Below are positions 1 through 7,398 of a stretch of 31,983 bases of DNA, piece after piece. The notes under the pieces are model-generated. The model had not been told where the DNA came from, did not search any database, and saw only the letters and a program-made list of their open reading frames with translations. Each line of letters begins with the position of its first letter. Position 1 is the stretch's first letter. The stretch is from Candidatus Peribacter sp. UBA6535 (lineage in GTDB: Bacteria; Patescibacteriota; Gracilibacteria; Peribacterales; Peribacteraceae): NCBI GenBank assembly GCA_002436205.1, contig DJKT01000040.1, forward strand, positions 1-31,983. Reading direction: 5' to 3'. The position numbers were made by a program, and so were the translations under genes.

Positions 1-1
1 T

Positions 2-235
2 GAAGAGCGCATGGGGTCGTATAAAATATCTGTCGAAGACGATGGAACTATCCGTATAACCGGTAAACGTATAGAGCAATTTACGAAAATGACTGATTTT
101 GGGAATGAGGGGGCAATCCTTCGTTTTAAGGATGTATTAGAGAAAATTGGGCTGCGTAAAGCAATTCAAAGAAATGCTGGCGAAGGAAGTGCAAAAGTAT
201 ATATTAGGGATATTAGAATTGATTCACATCTCTAG
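2..235 (+). CDS. obg: Obg/CgtA GTPase, C-terminal OCT domain (5' end outside window)
   Basis: Partial gene: the frame is open to the left edge, and the ATG at 11 is internal rather than a start. The 78 visible residues match the OCT (Obg C-terminal) domain that follows the Obg fold and the G domain. The pattern seen is V-x-G-K-R-I-E-x-F-x-K-M-T-D-F-x-N-E-x-A, then F-K-D-V-L-E-K-I-G-L, then G-E-G-S-A-K-V-Y-I near the end. Obg proteins are ribosome-associated GTPases in large-subunit assembly and stress control. The GTP-binding motifs lie outside the window, so the call rests on the OCT domain alone. A small ORF follows after 3 nt. Confidence 0.75.
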   Translation, partial: EERMGSYKISVEDDGTIRITGKRIEQFTKMTDFGNEGAILRFKDVLEKIGLRKAIQRNAGEGSAKVYIRDIRIDSHL

Positions 236-238
236 CAT

Positions 239-424
239 ATGTATAAGATTACAGTCAAAGCACCAGATGACAGAGTAGAAAGTGTAATAGAAAGTATTGG
301 AGGAAATAAGCTAGGTGAAGTGCTGCATGCTGAGACATCTGGAAGTGCTATTTGTGTTAATACTTCGTATACTCCCTATCAATTTGCAAAATTGATAAGT
401 ACATGGGGGTGTGAAGTAGAGTAA
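239..424 (+). CDS. Small hypothetical protein (61 aa)
   Basis: The ATG lies 3 nt after the Obg stop codon, so this small ORF is probably cotranscribed with obg. The 61 residues show no membrane segment or signal peptide. They read like a small alpha/beta fold: a beta-strand-like start (YKITVKA), an acidic helix, then alternating hydrophobics. It contains two Cys residues without a CxxC pair. I do not recognise a family. The tight spacing after obg and ordinary composition favour a real gene; tRNA-Phe follows 65 nt later. Confidence 0.5.
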   Translation: MYKITVKAPDDRVESVIESIGGNKLGEVLHAETSGSAICVNTSYTPYQFAKLISTWGCEVE

Positions 425-489
425 ATCTGGTCTAAATTTACTTCTCCTGACCTGTCGATCTTGATATAGTCTCTCGGCTGAAAGACCGT

Positions 490-565
490 GGCCCGGTAGC
501 TCAGTTGGTAGAGCACTCGATTGAAGCTCGAGGTGTCAACAGTTCGAATCTGTTCTGGGCCACCA
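490..565 (+). tRNA. tRNA-Phe (anticodon GAA), CCA encoded
   Basis: Complete cloverleaf of 76 nt. The acceptor GGCCCGG (490-496) pairs with CTGGGCC (555-561) with one G-U. The D stem is GCTC/GAGC. The anticodon stem CTCGA/TCGAG encloses loop TTGAAGC, giving GAA. The T stem AACAG/CTGTT encloses TTCGAAT. Discriminator A is followed by a genomically encoded CCA (563-565). Confidence 0.95.
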
Positions 566-567
566 GA

Positions 568-595
568 TTGACATAAGATGAATATATTATAGTAT
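568..595 (+). promoter_or_regulatory. Sigma70-type promoter for the 644 gene
   Basis: A perfect -35 TTGACA (568-573) is followed, after 16 nt, by TAGTAT (590-595) as a possible -10. It starts 2 nt after the tRNA CCA. The predicted start near 602 leaves a leader of about 42 nt that carries a strong Shine-Dalgarno AGGAGGT (630-636) ahead of ATG 644. That arrangement is unusual in this window, where most genes lack a ribosome-binding site. Confidence 0.55.
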
Positions 596-643
596 TTTAA
601 TACTTGCTCTCTACAATATCGGCTTTTATAGGAGGTATGTACA

Positions 644-1036
644 ATGGATGGATGGATGATAACTGTTGCATTGCTCATTTCGGCTCTTCTTATTCCGATT
701 GTTGCGCGGCATTACTGGCTAAAGGCGAAAGATCAGTACGGTACTCTTGTTTTAGATACAAGGCATGAATACGCGATGCGCTGGTTCTGGTGCACCTGTG
801 ATCTTGATGAAGAGACACTGTATAGCATATGGTTTGTCACTGAACTTGAGATCCAAAAATACCCAGGTTTAATGGGTGCTGCTGGCATTACCTTTCTCAA
901 CGAGAGGCACCGTCTCCAGAATGTATTGCTGCATCTCACTGCAGAAGAACTGCAAACAATATCTAAATGGGCGAAACAGTCCCCAATTCCAAAGTTTAGT
1001 GTAAATGGAGATAGTCTAGTTCGCTCTTTCCTCTGA
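644..1036 (+). CDS. Hypothetical protein with N-terminal membrane anchor
   Basis: 130 residues. Residues about 5-22 (ITVALLISALLIPIVA) form one hydrophobic segment, and the rest is a soluble domain rich in Trp, Leu and Glu. A predicted topology is a single N-terminal anchor with the soluble part either side of the membrane. The start is fixed by the AGGAGGT ribosome-binding site 7 nt upstream, the clearest one in the window. A strong intrinsic terminator follows 25 nt after the stop, so this is a single-gene transcription unit. I do not recognise the family. Confidence 0.7.
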   Translation: MDGWMITVALLISALLIPIVARHYWLKAKDQYGTLVLDTRHEYAMRWFWCTCDLDEETLYSIWFVTELEIQKYPGLMGAAGITFLNERHRLQNVLLHLTAEELQTISKWAKQSPIPKFSVNGDSLVRSFL

Positions 1037-1060
1037 GAACCATTAGCTTTATCAGAGAGC

Positions 1061-1092
1061 AAGAAGAGCCCCCAGTTTCAGGGGGCTTTTTC
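1061..1092. terminator. Intrinsic terminator between convergent genes
   Basis: The stem AGCCCCC (1067-1073) / GGGGGCT (1081-1087) has a 7-nt loop and is followed by TTTTT (1087-1091) on the plus strand. The minus-strand 3' flank reads CTCTTCTT, so it may also terminate the convergent peptidase gene, whose stop is at 1096. Confidence 0.85.
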
Positions 1093-1095
1093 GAT

Positions 1096-2187
1096 TTACA
1101 ATGCTCCAAATAGATTTCGGTACAGCGTGTAATGCTTTTGCAGTGACTCCGCACTCACCCACTCATCCTTTGAGTGCAGCCCAGCTCCTTTCGGACCATA
1201 CAAAAACGCAGGGATACCTCTCTCCGAAAAATATCTCGCATCAGTTCCTCCATGTTCTTTTTTAAATCCAATCGATGTATCAAGAGCCTCCTCTGCCACT
1301 TCTTTAAAAAGAGTCACCATAGGATGATCCTCCGATGTACTGAGTGGAGATGCAGATAACACTTCACGAACTTCACACCCCGCAGGCAATACTTCTGACA
1401 CTTTCTTCAGAGCATCTTCTGAGGAACTACACTCTTCTGGAGGAAATCTGATATCTAGTCCACACGTCACTTCGTCATCTACCTGATTTCTTGCACCACT
1501 TCCTTTAAGGGTTGTGGGTGATACAGTCATCTGCCAGTCATCATGTTCTCCCGAAGGGAATGCTTCCTGGATCTTCTTAAGTGCGTCGGCTAGTAGCCAC
1601 GCGGGATTCTCTGTATCCCACGGATATGCCCCATGACCTCCTTTACCACTACAGATAAGCTCAGACCAGACGATTCCTTTATGCTGGCAGACAATCCCTA
1701 TGTCATTGCTATCTGGCGTATAAGCGACTGGGGCTTTGACTACCCCTGTATCAATCAAATGTGGAATCGTATTGCCTGCTACCTCTTCGTCTGTCGTAAT
1801 CAAGATACTTACAGGGGGTTCAGTCCCCTCTTTAACTGCATCACGGTAGGCCATGAGAAACGGCAAAATATTCCCTTTCATATCAGATGTTCCCCTGCCT
1901 TTTGCAGTGTCTCCATCAACTACAAGATCGAACATTTCATCTGGTGCAGGCACCACATCACAGTGAGCAAAAACAAGTAACTTACAGCCCCCTGCCGGTA
2001 GATAAATCCATGGTGAGCCATCAAAATCTCCTCTCTGAATGTCCTTAATTTTTTCGCCGAGGAATGCAGTCTCTATCCAGTCCAAGCACTCCTTTTTAGC
2101 AATTGGCTCAGAGTCAACAGATTTTAAGCTTATGAAGACTTTTAGCAAGTTGAGTAATTCCTCTTTTGAACACAGCTTCGCAGACAT
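1096..2187 (-). CDS. M20 family metallopeptidase / amidohydrolase
   Basis: 363 residues, normal for the M20 (ArgE/DapE/CPG2) family of di-zinc exopeptidases and deacylases. The metal and catalytic signatures are in order: H75-x-D77 in FAHCDVVP, bridging D102 in GRGTSDMKG, the catalytic/metal pair E134-E135 in TTDEEVAG, the HGGTDARYF segment, and a C-terminal His in GLHSKDEW. A dimerisation-domain signature (GGHGAYP) lies between. There is no signal peptide, so it is probably cytoplasmic. The exact substrate (succinyl-diaminopimelate, acetylornithine or a peptide) cannot be told from sequence. It is convergent with the 644 gene and divergent from the VanW gene. Confidence 0.9.
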   Translation of the reverse strand: MSAKLCSKEELLNLLKVFISLKSVDSEPIAKKECLDWIETAFLGEKIKDIQRGDFDGSPWIYLPAGGCKLLVFAHCDVVPAPDEMFDLVVDGDTAKGRGTSDMKGNILPFLMAYRDAVKEGTEPPVSILITTDEEVAGNTIPHLIDTGVVKAPVAYTPDSNDIGIVCQHKGIVWSELICSGKGGHGAYPWDTENPAWLLADALKKIQEAFPSGEHDDWQMTVSPTTLKGSGARNQVDDEVTCGLDIRFPPEECSSSEDALKKVSEVLPAGCEVREVLSASPLSTSEDHPMVTLFKEVAEEALDTSIGFKKEHGGTDARYFSERGIPAFLYGPKGAGLHSKDEWVSAESLQKHYTLYRNLFGAL

Positions 2188-2205
2188 AATATATAAGAAA
2201 TAGTA

Positions 2206-2234
2206 TTGAATATATTGTCAAATTATTGTATAAT
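2206..2234 (+). promoter_or_regulatory. Promoter of the VanW-domain gene
   Basis: The -35 TTGAAT (2206-2211), a 17-nt spacer and a perfect -10 TATAAT (2229-2234) predict a start near 2241 and a 19-nt leader to ATG 2260. An in-frame TTG at 2206 is part of the -35 box, so it is not a start codon. Confidence 0.75.
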
Positions 2235-2259
2235 ACTACTACAAACAAACACTCAACTA

Positions 2260-3678
2260 ATGCAACCTCACATTAAATCTCACCTTCGTAGTATAGCAAG
2301 CCTCACCGCAGTTCTTGCAATACTTACTATTGGTTCTCAGTTGCAAACTGCACAGTTCCCATCAACAAATGACATATGGCGAGCGCAAATTGGAGGACTT
2401 AGGTCATTTACACGAGCACAGAGAAACCCCTATCCAAATTCGCAAAAACATCGCATAGCACTCAGGCTCCAAAAGCGACTACGTCGAAAGGGCAACCGTG
2501 CAACTCCGAGTGTCGACGTACTTGCTAAAGCGGTTGAGAGCCGACAGAAGCTGCTCAGCAGAAATATCACTGTGACATTTTCTACAGATGAAGACTCGGA
2601 GCACACGGTGTGGGATGTCTCTGCTCAGAAATATCCACTCTGGATTTCGCCATCTATCACAATGAATGATGCGAAGTTTGTGATGAATCCAGATCAAATC
2701 AAAAAGTCATTTGAAGATGAGAGCATTGTTACAGTAAATCCGCCTATCCATGCAATACTAAGAAATGTTCAACTAAAGGAAGATGACCGCTCGGTATCCA
2801 GAGCTACTATCGAAGGTACAGCGCACAACGGGTATCTTCCTGATACAGATTTAATTGCAAGCTCTATAGCAAAGACGTTCCACACAGATCTTGAGGAGAT
2901 TTCTATTCCACTCGAAAAAGAGGAAGGGCGCATTATCAATATGACAGACTTAGACCTTGGAGACTTGAGACTTTGGGCTACAGGTAGGTCTGATTACCGT
3001 GGCTCTACCTATGCGAGATCGTATAATGTACAAAAAGCTCTCAATGAGCACGTTCAAAATACAGTTGTCGCTCCAGGTGACACCTACTCGTTTAATTCAA
3101 CTCTCAATGGCCCTGTAAGTGTGGCAAATGGTTGGAGAATGGCCAAGGTAATCTTTAATGGAGGAGACTTAGAACCTGCTCCAGGTGGTGGAATCTGCCA
3201 GGCTTCAACTACGGTATTTAGAGCAATTGTAAATGCAGGCTTTCCGATTGTAGAGCGAAGGTCGCATAGCCTTTATGTGAGTTATTACAAAAAGCATGGC
3301 GTTGGTATCGATGCGACGATCTACCCAGGAAGTCAAGACTTAACATTCCTCAATGACACCGATAACTATCTTGTTATTCAGTCGTACAACGAAGGATCCG
3401 AGGCCTTCGTAAATATCTTTGGTACTCCTGACGGAAGAACTGTTGCACTAGAAGGACCCTACTTTACCTCTACTGCTCCTGATGGTTTCTCGTATAGAGG
3501 GAGAGGAATTGCAACAAACGAAATTGTCTGGGTACAGAGTGTAAACTACTCAAACGGAGAAAACCGAGAATATCAAATTGGCTCTCGCTATAAGACCTTG
3601 CCGCAGTCGCTTGCTAGGGAGTACGAGCCTGCAGAAGTGATACATACATCAGCACCACTTGCTCAAGTAAATGAATAA
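2260..3678 (+). CDS. VanW family protein, membrane-anchored or secreted
   Basis: 472 residues from ATG 2260, the first ATG downstream of a good promoter. The N-terminus has a hydrophobic stretch (SIASLTAVLAILTIGSQL) that acts as a signal or anchor. A basic region follows, then an N-terminal domain, and the VanW core at about residues 235-375. Core signatures are ALNEHVQNTVVAPGDTYSFN, GPVSVANGW, the glycine/cysteine motif PAPGGGICQASTTVFRA, ERRSHSLYVSYY and GIDATIYPG. VanW domains occur in vancomycin-resistance clusters and in many cell-surface proteins, and their biochemical role is unsettled. Context gives no resistance cluster, so a cell-envelope role is the safer inference. Confidence 0.9.
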   Translation: MQPHIKSHLRSIASLTAVLAILTIGSQLQTAQFPSTNDIWRAQIGGLRSFTRAQRNPYPNSQKHRIALRLQKRLRRKGNRATPSVDVLAKAVESRQKLLSRNITVTFSTDEDSEHTVWDVSAQKYPLWISPSITMNDAKFVMNPDQIKKSFEDESIVTVNPPIHAILRNVQLKEDDRSVSRATIEGTAHNGYLPDTDLIASSIAKTFHTDLEEISIPLEKEEGRIINMTDLDLGDLRLWATGRSDYRGSTYARSYNVQKALNEHVQNTVVAPGDTYSFNSTLNGPVSVANGWRMAKVIFNGGDLEPAPGGGICQASTTVFRAIVNAGFPIVERRSHSLYVSYYKKHGVGIDATIYPGSQDLTFLNDTDNYLVIQSYNEGSEAFVNIFGTPDGRTVALEGPYFTSTAPDGFSYRGRGIATNEIVWVQSVNYSNGENREYQIGSRYKTLPQSLAREYEPAEVIHTSAPLAQVNE

Positions 3679-3696
3679 CGTATAGACTTCGGGGTG

Positions 3697-4125
3697 ATGC
3701 ACCTACGCACACTCCTTGTTACCGCGCTCTGCATTGGTTTAAATTCCTCTTTTTGTACAGGAGGGATCTTCTCAGTAGGGGCTGCAGTTACTAATCACAT
3801 GGCATATGCAGATGAAGTGTCGGAACCCATGTCCTATGGTTCGATTGGTTATCTCAGTTGCAAAACAAATGAGAGAGGTAGCGATGAAGTAGGATCTTTG
3901 GATCTTGGAGGATGTAAAAATGCTTCAACGTGTTTTACGCAAGCAAATTCAATAGTGGAGGACCGCATAATTCCATTACTCGTATCTTTGGTAGATCGAT
4001 TACCAACCGAAAGAACTTCGTACGCAAATGAACACATTGGTCAGGAACATTATATTCTTGCACGAGCTGGACCACTCTATGAGGAATCGATATCTCAAAC
4101 TCATAGCTTACTAAAAAGAGAGTGA
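3697..4125 (+). CDS. Small secreted hypothetical protein
   Basis: 142 residues. ATG 3697 is chosen over the adjacent GTG 3694. A signal peptide is visible (MHLRTLLVTALCIGL...), with a probable signal peptidase site after AYA at about residue 40. The mature part is short, acidic and has a few Cys. A possible -10 TAGACT (3683-3688) lies 8 nt upstream, so it may have its own nearly leaderless transcript besides read-through from the VanW gene 18 nt upstream. I do not recognise the family. Confidence 0.6.
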   Translation: MHLRTLLVTALCIGLNSSFCTGGIFSVGAAVTNHMAYADEVSEPMSYGSIGYLSCKTNERGSDEVGSLDLGGCKNASTCFTQANSIVEDRIIPLLVSLVDRLPTERTSYANEHIGQEHYILARAGPLYEESISQTHSLLKRE

Positions 4126-4137
4126 AACTAAAGGTAA

Positions 4138-4155
4138 AAAGGTCTGTTGACCTTT
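4138..4155 (+). other. Short hairpin between two genes
   Basis: AAAGGTC (4138-4144) / GACCTTT (4149-4155) encloses a TGTT loop. The flank AAAAATAAG has no U-run, so it is at best a weak or processed terminator. A TATAAC (4189-4194) 11 nt before ATG 4206 could be the -10 of the next gene. Confidence 0.35.
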
Positions 4156-4205
4156 AAAAATAAGTCTTTAAACTCTTTTTACTATTTCTATAACTTAATT
4201 TTATT

Positions 4206-4910
4206 ATGGCTGATTCAAATTCTAATCAATGGTTTGGTGTCTCAATGGTTCTCGTTGGTGTCATTGCTGGATACGGCGTTGCAATGAGTGGAGGCGGTGC
4301 ACCTGCTCCATCTGCTCCAACTGCAGCTGTGGCTCCATCTCCAACTCCTTCTGCTCCTCCTGCAGCACCTGAAGCAAAAGATGTAAAACCTGTTGATCTA
4401 AAGCGTGACCACATTCGTGGAAACAGAAAAGCAAATATTGCTCTTATTGAGTACTCTGACTACGAGTGTCCATTCTGCGGACGCCACCACCCAACTGCAC
4501 AGGGTCTTATTGATGCTAACGATGATGTGATGTGGGTATACAGACACTTCCCACTTGGATTCCACCAGAATGCGACTCCTCTTGCAGAAGCTTCTGAGTG
4601 TGCTTGGGAACAGGGAGGAGATGATGCATTCTGGAAGTTCACAGACTTGATCTTCGAAAAAGGAGCAGACGCTGCAAACATTGCTCAATACGGAGACGAA
4701 TCCGGTGTTGACGGTGCTAAGGTTCAAGATTGTGTAGATGCAGGTACCTACGCTCAGTATGTACAAGATGACATGGCTAGCGGAAGTGCCGGTGGTGTTT
4801 CTGGTACTCCTGGAAACATTGTCTTAAACATCAAGACAGGAGACAGTCGTCTTGTATCCGGAGCACAGCCTCTTGCAAGCTTCCAGGCAGCAGTAGACGC
4901 ACTACGATAA
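4206..4910 (+). CDS. DsbA-like thioredoxin-fold thiol oxidoreductase, membrane anchored
   Basis: 234 residues. Residues about 9-28 form an N-terminal membrane anchor. An Ala/Pro/Ser-rich linker follows (about 30-58), then a DsbA-type thioredoxin fold. The redox motif is C88-P-F-C91 in YSDYECPFCGRHH, and the cis-proline loop is GVSGTPG near residue 200. Such proteins (Pfam Thioredoxin_4, BdbD/DsbA-like) form or isomerise disulfides in exported proteins. The linker places the domain outside the membrane. There is no partner DsbB/VKOR gene in the window. No Shine-Dalgarno is visible, and a strong terminator follows the stop. Confidence 0.92.
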   Translation: MADSNSNQWFGVSMVLVGVIAGYGVAMSGGGAPAPSAPTAAVAPSPTPSAPPAAPEAKDVKPVDLKRDHIRGNRKANIALIEYSDYECPFCGRHHPTAQGLIDANDDVMWVYRHFPLGFHQNATPLAEASECAWEQGGDDAFWKFTDLIFEKGADAANIAQYGDESGVDGAKVQDCVDAGTYAQYVQDDMASGSAGGVSGTPGNIVLNIKTGDSRLVSGAQPLASFQAAVDALR

Positions 4911-4926
4911 AACACGAGTAACTGAC

Positions 4927-4957
4927 AAAAGGACGGGAGAAACCTCGTCCTTTTTCT
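4927..4957 (+). terminator. Intrinsic terminator after the DsbA-like gene
   Basis: AAAAGGACG (4927-4935) pairs with CGTCCTTTT (4946-4954) over a 10-nt loop, followed by a T-rich tract (4951-4957). Confidence 0.85.
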
Positions 4958-4959
4958 TA

Positions 4960-4989
4960 TTGTGCATTTGGAATATACATCGGTATACT
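4960..4989 (+). promoter_or_regulatory. Promoter of the lipoprotein gene
   Basis: TTGTGC (4960-4965), an 18-nt spacer and TATACT (4984-4989) place transcription at about 4996, leaving only some 5 nt before ATG 5001. An upstream in-frame GTG at 4962 lies inside the -35 element and is not a start. Confidence 0.55.
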
Positions 4990-5000
4990 CCGACGTAGTT

Positions 5001-5987
5001 ATGAAACGAATGTTTGTGCTATTTGCGGCATCTTCCATTGTACTTTCTGCGTGCGGGCTTGTTGAAGTTGAGTATGAGGAAGGACTTACTGATGGCTCAG
5101 CTCCACTTGAGCAGGAGGCTGTTCGCGAAACAGAGAACGTTACCTATACAGGAGTTGTACAGCCTGCTGGCATTAGTGTGTACCAGCAAGGGAGCCACAG
5201 ACTAGTGCTTCCTGGTGGAAAGTTTGTATTGCTTGAAAGTGAGGATCTTGATTTAAATGGTTACGTTGATGAAGAGGTTCAAATTTTCGGTGCTCTTCGG
5301 CCTACAGTAGAAGCTGGTGGAATGATTATGCGGGTAGAAAAAATTGAGCTTGTTGCAAAAGAATCTTTGGATGATGTTGATGATTTAATAGAAGAGCTTC
5401 CCGTTGCTACCGAGGAGGAAGTAGCTGAAGAGCCTACAGAGGAACCTACTGAAGACCAAGGTGAGCCATCTGCTGATCCAGAAGATACTGAAGTTCAGGA
5501 GCTCCCAGATACTGAGGAGCCTCCTACAGAAGAAGTCGATGAAGTTGTAGAAGAAGTATCTGAAGAGCCTGCAGAAGAAGCTCCTGCTGCAGAGCCAACA
5601 GCTGAATATACCGAGCGCATTGAGCTGATGGCTAGGCAAGACTACAGTGCTGCTAACTGGACACAGCAATACTGCACATCCCACATTTCATTCTGCGCAC
5701 CTGTACATCGTAATTGGTGGTTCAAATCATTTGGTGCAACAAGTAGCACTCTCTGGCATGTAGAACTTTCACCAGAGCCCATCGAAAGCCTTGGGCAGGG
5801 CCCTATAGTTGTTGAGCTCATTGCAGGAACTATTGGTGAAGCCGACGGAACTGTAGATACTACCAACGGAGAAGCTGTAGGCTACAAAGAATGGACTTTT
5901 GGAAGACACTTCCGCATTTCCGGTGATGTCAGTCTTGTAGACGCTATCAAGTACATTACAGAAAACATCACAGAGTACGCAAACTAA
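5001..5987 (+). CDS. Lipoprotein with Glu/Pro-rich spacer
   Basis: 328 residues. MKRMFVLFAASSIVLSAC is a classical lipoprotein signal: two basic residues, a hydrophobic core and lipobox L-S-A-C18, so Cys18 would be lipidated. A small beta-rich domain follows (about 35-115). Next comes a long low-complexity segment of E, P, T and V (about 128-205) that probably extends the protein from the membrane, then a C-terminal domain with several Trp (residues about 210-328). Neither globular domain is recognised. The start is chosen by the lipobox and by a -10 box 11 nt upstream. A surface or envelope role is inferred. Confidence 0.75.
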   Translation: MKRMFVLFAASSIVLSACGLVEVEYEEGLTDGSAPLEQEAVRETENVTYTGVVQPAGISVYQQGSHRLVLPGGKFVLLESEDLDLNGYVDEEVQIFGALRPTVEAGGMIMRVEKIELVAKESLDDVDDLIEELPVATEEEVAEEPTEEPTEDQGEPSADPEDTEVQELPDTEEPPTEEVDEVVEEVSEEPAEEAPAAEPTAEYTERIELMARQDYSAANWTQQYCTSHISFCAPVHRNWWFKSFGATSSTLWHVELSPEPIESLGQGPIVVELIAGTIGEADGTVDTTNGEAVGYKEWTFGRHFRISGDVSLVDAIKYITENITEYAN

Positions 5988-6001
5988 GTAGAATTAACCT
6001 A

Positions 6002-6010
6002 TGCTACACT
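6002..6010 (+). promoter_or_regulatory. Extended -10 promoter giving a leaderless mRNA
   Basis: TGC-TACACT (6002-6010) is an extended -10 element. Six nt separate it from ATG 6017, so the predicted transcript begins at the A of the start codon. Confidence 0.5.
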
Positions 6011-6016
6011 GTCGCT

Positions 6017-6535
6017 ATGACTACCTATACGTATCAGGCAACAGATGCATCTGGAAAAACTGTTGACGGTACAGTCGAAGCTCATAGTCTACAAGCTGCG
6101 CGAGACGCTGTAGTGAATTTAGGGATGGAGCCACTTGAGATTTATGAGGCACACCAAAAATCCTCTTCAAAATCAGATTCTCCCTGGGTAGATCCACTCC
6201 AAGCAATTCAAGCGGATACTGCAGAAGAACCAAGCACTGCCGCATATTTTCCACTCCTTGATACATTACGACTGTATGCAGGTTGGCTTCTGGCGTGGTA
6301 CTGCATCGTGTATGCCATTGGAGCGTATCAGTTTATGAAAGAACTTCCGTTTAGACTCCCATATGCAGAAAGCCTGTTTCTTTCCCCTCTTGTACTCAGT
6401 TTCACCTTTGCTGCGTATCTCTTCTTACTTCTCAGTGGAATATACAAAATGACTGGAAACTCAAAGAAGATAGGCATTGTATTAGCAGTTTTAGGAATAG
6501 GAATATTCCTGCTGTATAAGATGAACATTCAATAA
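6017..6535 (+). CDS. Membrane protein with GspF/PilC N-terminal-like domain
   Basis: 172 residues. The first 45 (TYTYQATDASGKTVDGTVEA...GMEPLEIYE) closely resemble the start of type II secretion/type IV pilus platform proteins GspF/PilC (Y-x-Y-x-A-x-D-x-x-G-K-x-x-x-G-x-x-E-A-x-S-x-x-x-A). The rest is not a GspF cytoplasmic domain: a linker is followed by three hydrophobic segments (about 88-105, 117-140, 150-168). It may be a truncated or repurposed platform protein. No pilus genes are adjacent. The start fits the -10 box 6 nt upstream. It is convergent with the proline-rich gene. Confidence 0.7.
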   Translation: MTTYTYQATDASGKTVDGTVEAHSLQAARDAVVNLGMEPLEIYEAHQKSSSKSDSPWVDPLQAIQADTAEEPSTAAYFPLLDTLRLYAGWLLAWYCIVYAIGAYQFMKELPFRLPYAESLFLSPLVLSFTFAAYLFLLLSGIYKMTGNSKKIGIVLAVLGIGIFLLYKMNIQ

Positions 6536-6587
6536 ACACTTACTCCCCAAGTCGCCTTAGTTCATTTACTAGATAAGGATTCCTATT

Positions 6588-7310
6588 CTATAAGCCAAGT
6601 TGTTTACGAATCTCATCAGCCTGCCCTGCCTCCTCTTCTCTGGCACCTTGCTGAACAGTAATTGACTGCAAGTCTTTCCAGTCTTCACCGTGCTTTTGCT
6701 CAAGCTTCTGAAGTTGCAAAAGATGCTTTGGGCTGAGATCGGAGAACTTGCGCTTTTCTTCTTCGAGGATCTTCTTGAGTTCATCAATCTGAAACTGAGA
6801 AAGCTTTGGTATAGCCTGAATAATGCGCCACTTCTCATCCCTTGTCAGTGAGATACTTCCTCGAAGCAATGAGAGGAACATCTGTTCATCAAACTGCGTT
6901 TCTGGATGAGTGGGAACGGTAATCTGGTCATTACTTAACGCAACATTCACTGTTCCAAATCGATAATCTCCAACTTCTTTTAAGACACGAATATCCTCAT
7001 CATCATACCCCTTTGTTTTGAGCTCTTCATCGGAAGGAAGAGGCCCTGGGGGTGGCGGGGGTGGCCCTTGATCCTGCGCTTGCTTAGAACCATCTTGCTG
7101 CTGTGGCGGTGGGGGCGGAGGTGATGCAAATACTTGTGTTGGATCCAATCCACCCTGAGGCACATTCTCACCGGGTCTTGGTGGAGGCGGCCCTGCTGGA
7201 TCTTGTCCCTGAGCACCTCCTGCTGGAGGGGGTGGAGGTGGTGGTGGAGGATTTCCTCCTGCTGGTTTACCCTGAGCAGGGTCGATGGGTGGGTTTGCTG
7301 GATCTGTCAT
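6588..7310 (-). CDS. Proline-rich cytoplasmic protein
   Basis: 240 residues. Residues 1-90 consist largely of polyproline runs (up to nine Pro in a row) with Gly, Gln and Ala spacers. Residues 100-240 are an acidic/basic helical domain with probable coiled coil (ELKKILEEEKRKF, LLQLQKLEQKHGEDW). There is no signal peptide or membrane segment. Polyproline stretches usually need EF-P for translation and often bind partner domains. The function is unknown. It has its own promoter candidate, and recG lies upstream on the same strand 88 nt away. Confidence 0.7.
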   Translation of the reverse strand: MTDPANPPIDPAQGKPAGGNPPPPPPPPPAGGAQGQDPAGPPPPRPGENVPQGGLDPTQVFASPPPPPPQQQDGSKQAQDQGPPPPPPGPLPSDEELKTKGYDDEDIRVLKEVGDYRFGTVNVALSNDQITVPTHPETQFDEQMFLSLLRGSISLTRDEKWRIIQAIPKLSQFQIDELKKILEEEKRKFSDLSPKHLLQLQKLEQKHGEDWKDLQSITVQQGAREEEAGQADEIRKQLGL

Positions 7311-7333
7311 TTAGTATTTAGGGAGTTGAGCTA

Positions 7334-7361
7334 ATTTTAGCAGTCTATAGACACAGTACAA
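7334..7361 (-). promoter_or_regulatory. Possible promoter of the proline-rich gene
   Basis: On the minus strand TTGTAC (7361-7356), 16 nt, then TAAAAT (7339-7334). The predicted start near 7327 leaves a leader of about 17 nt without a clear Shine-Dalgarno. Confidence 0.35.
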
Positions 7362-7398
7362 CCTGAATTGACAAGAAATACTTCATTTAGTGTATATA

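Noticed and set aside
379..678. Minus-strand ORF of 99 codons across tRNA-Phe
   Set aside because: It is antisense to the tRNA and the 239 gene; the peptide is the usual translation of an antisense tRNA.
2206..2259. TTG start that would extend the VanW protein by 18 residues
   Set aside because: The TTG is the -35 box of a good promoter, and transcription begins downstream of it.
4138..4155. Hairpin as a strong terminator
   Set aside because: The stem is short and no U-run follows, so it is listed only as a hairpin.
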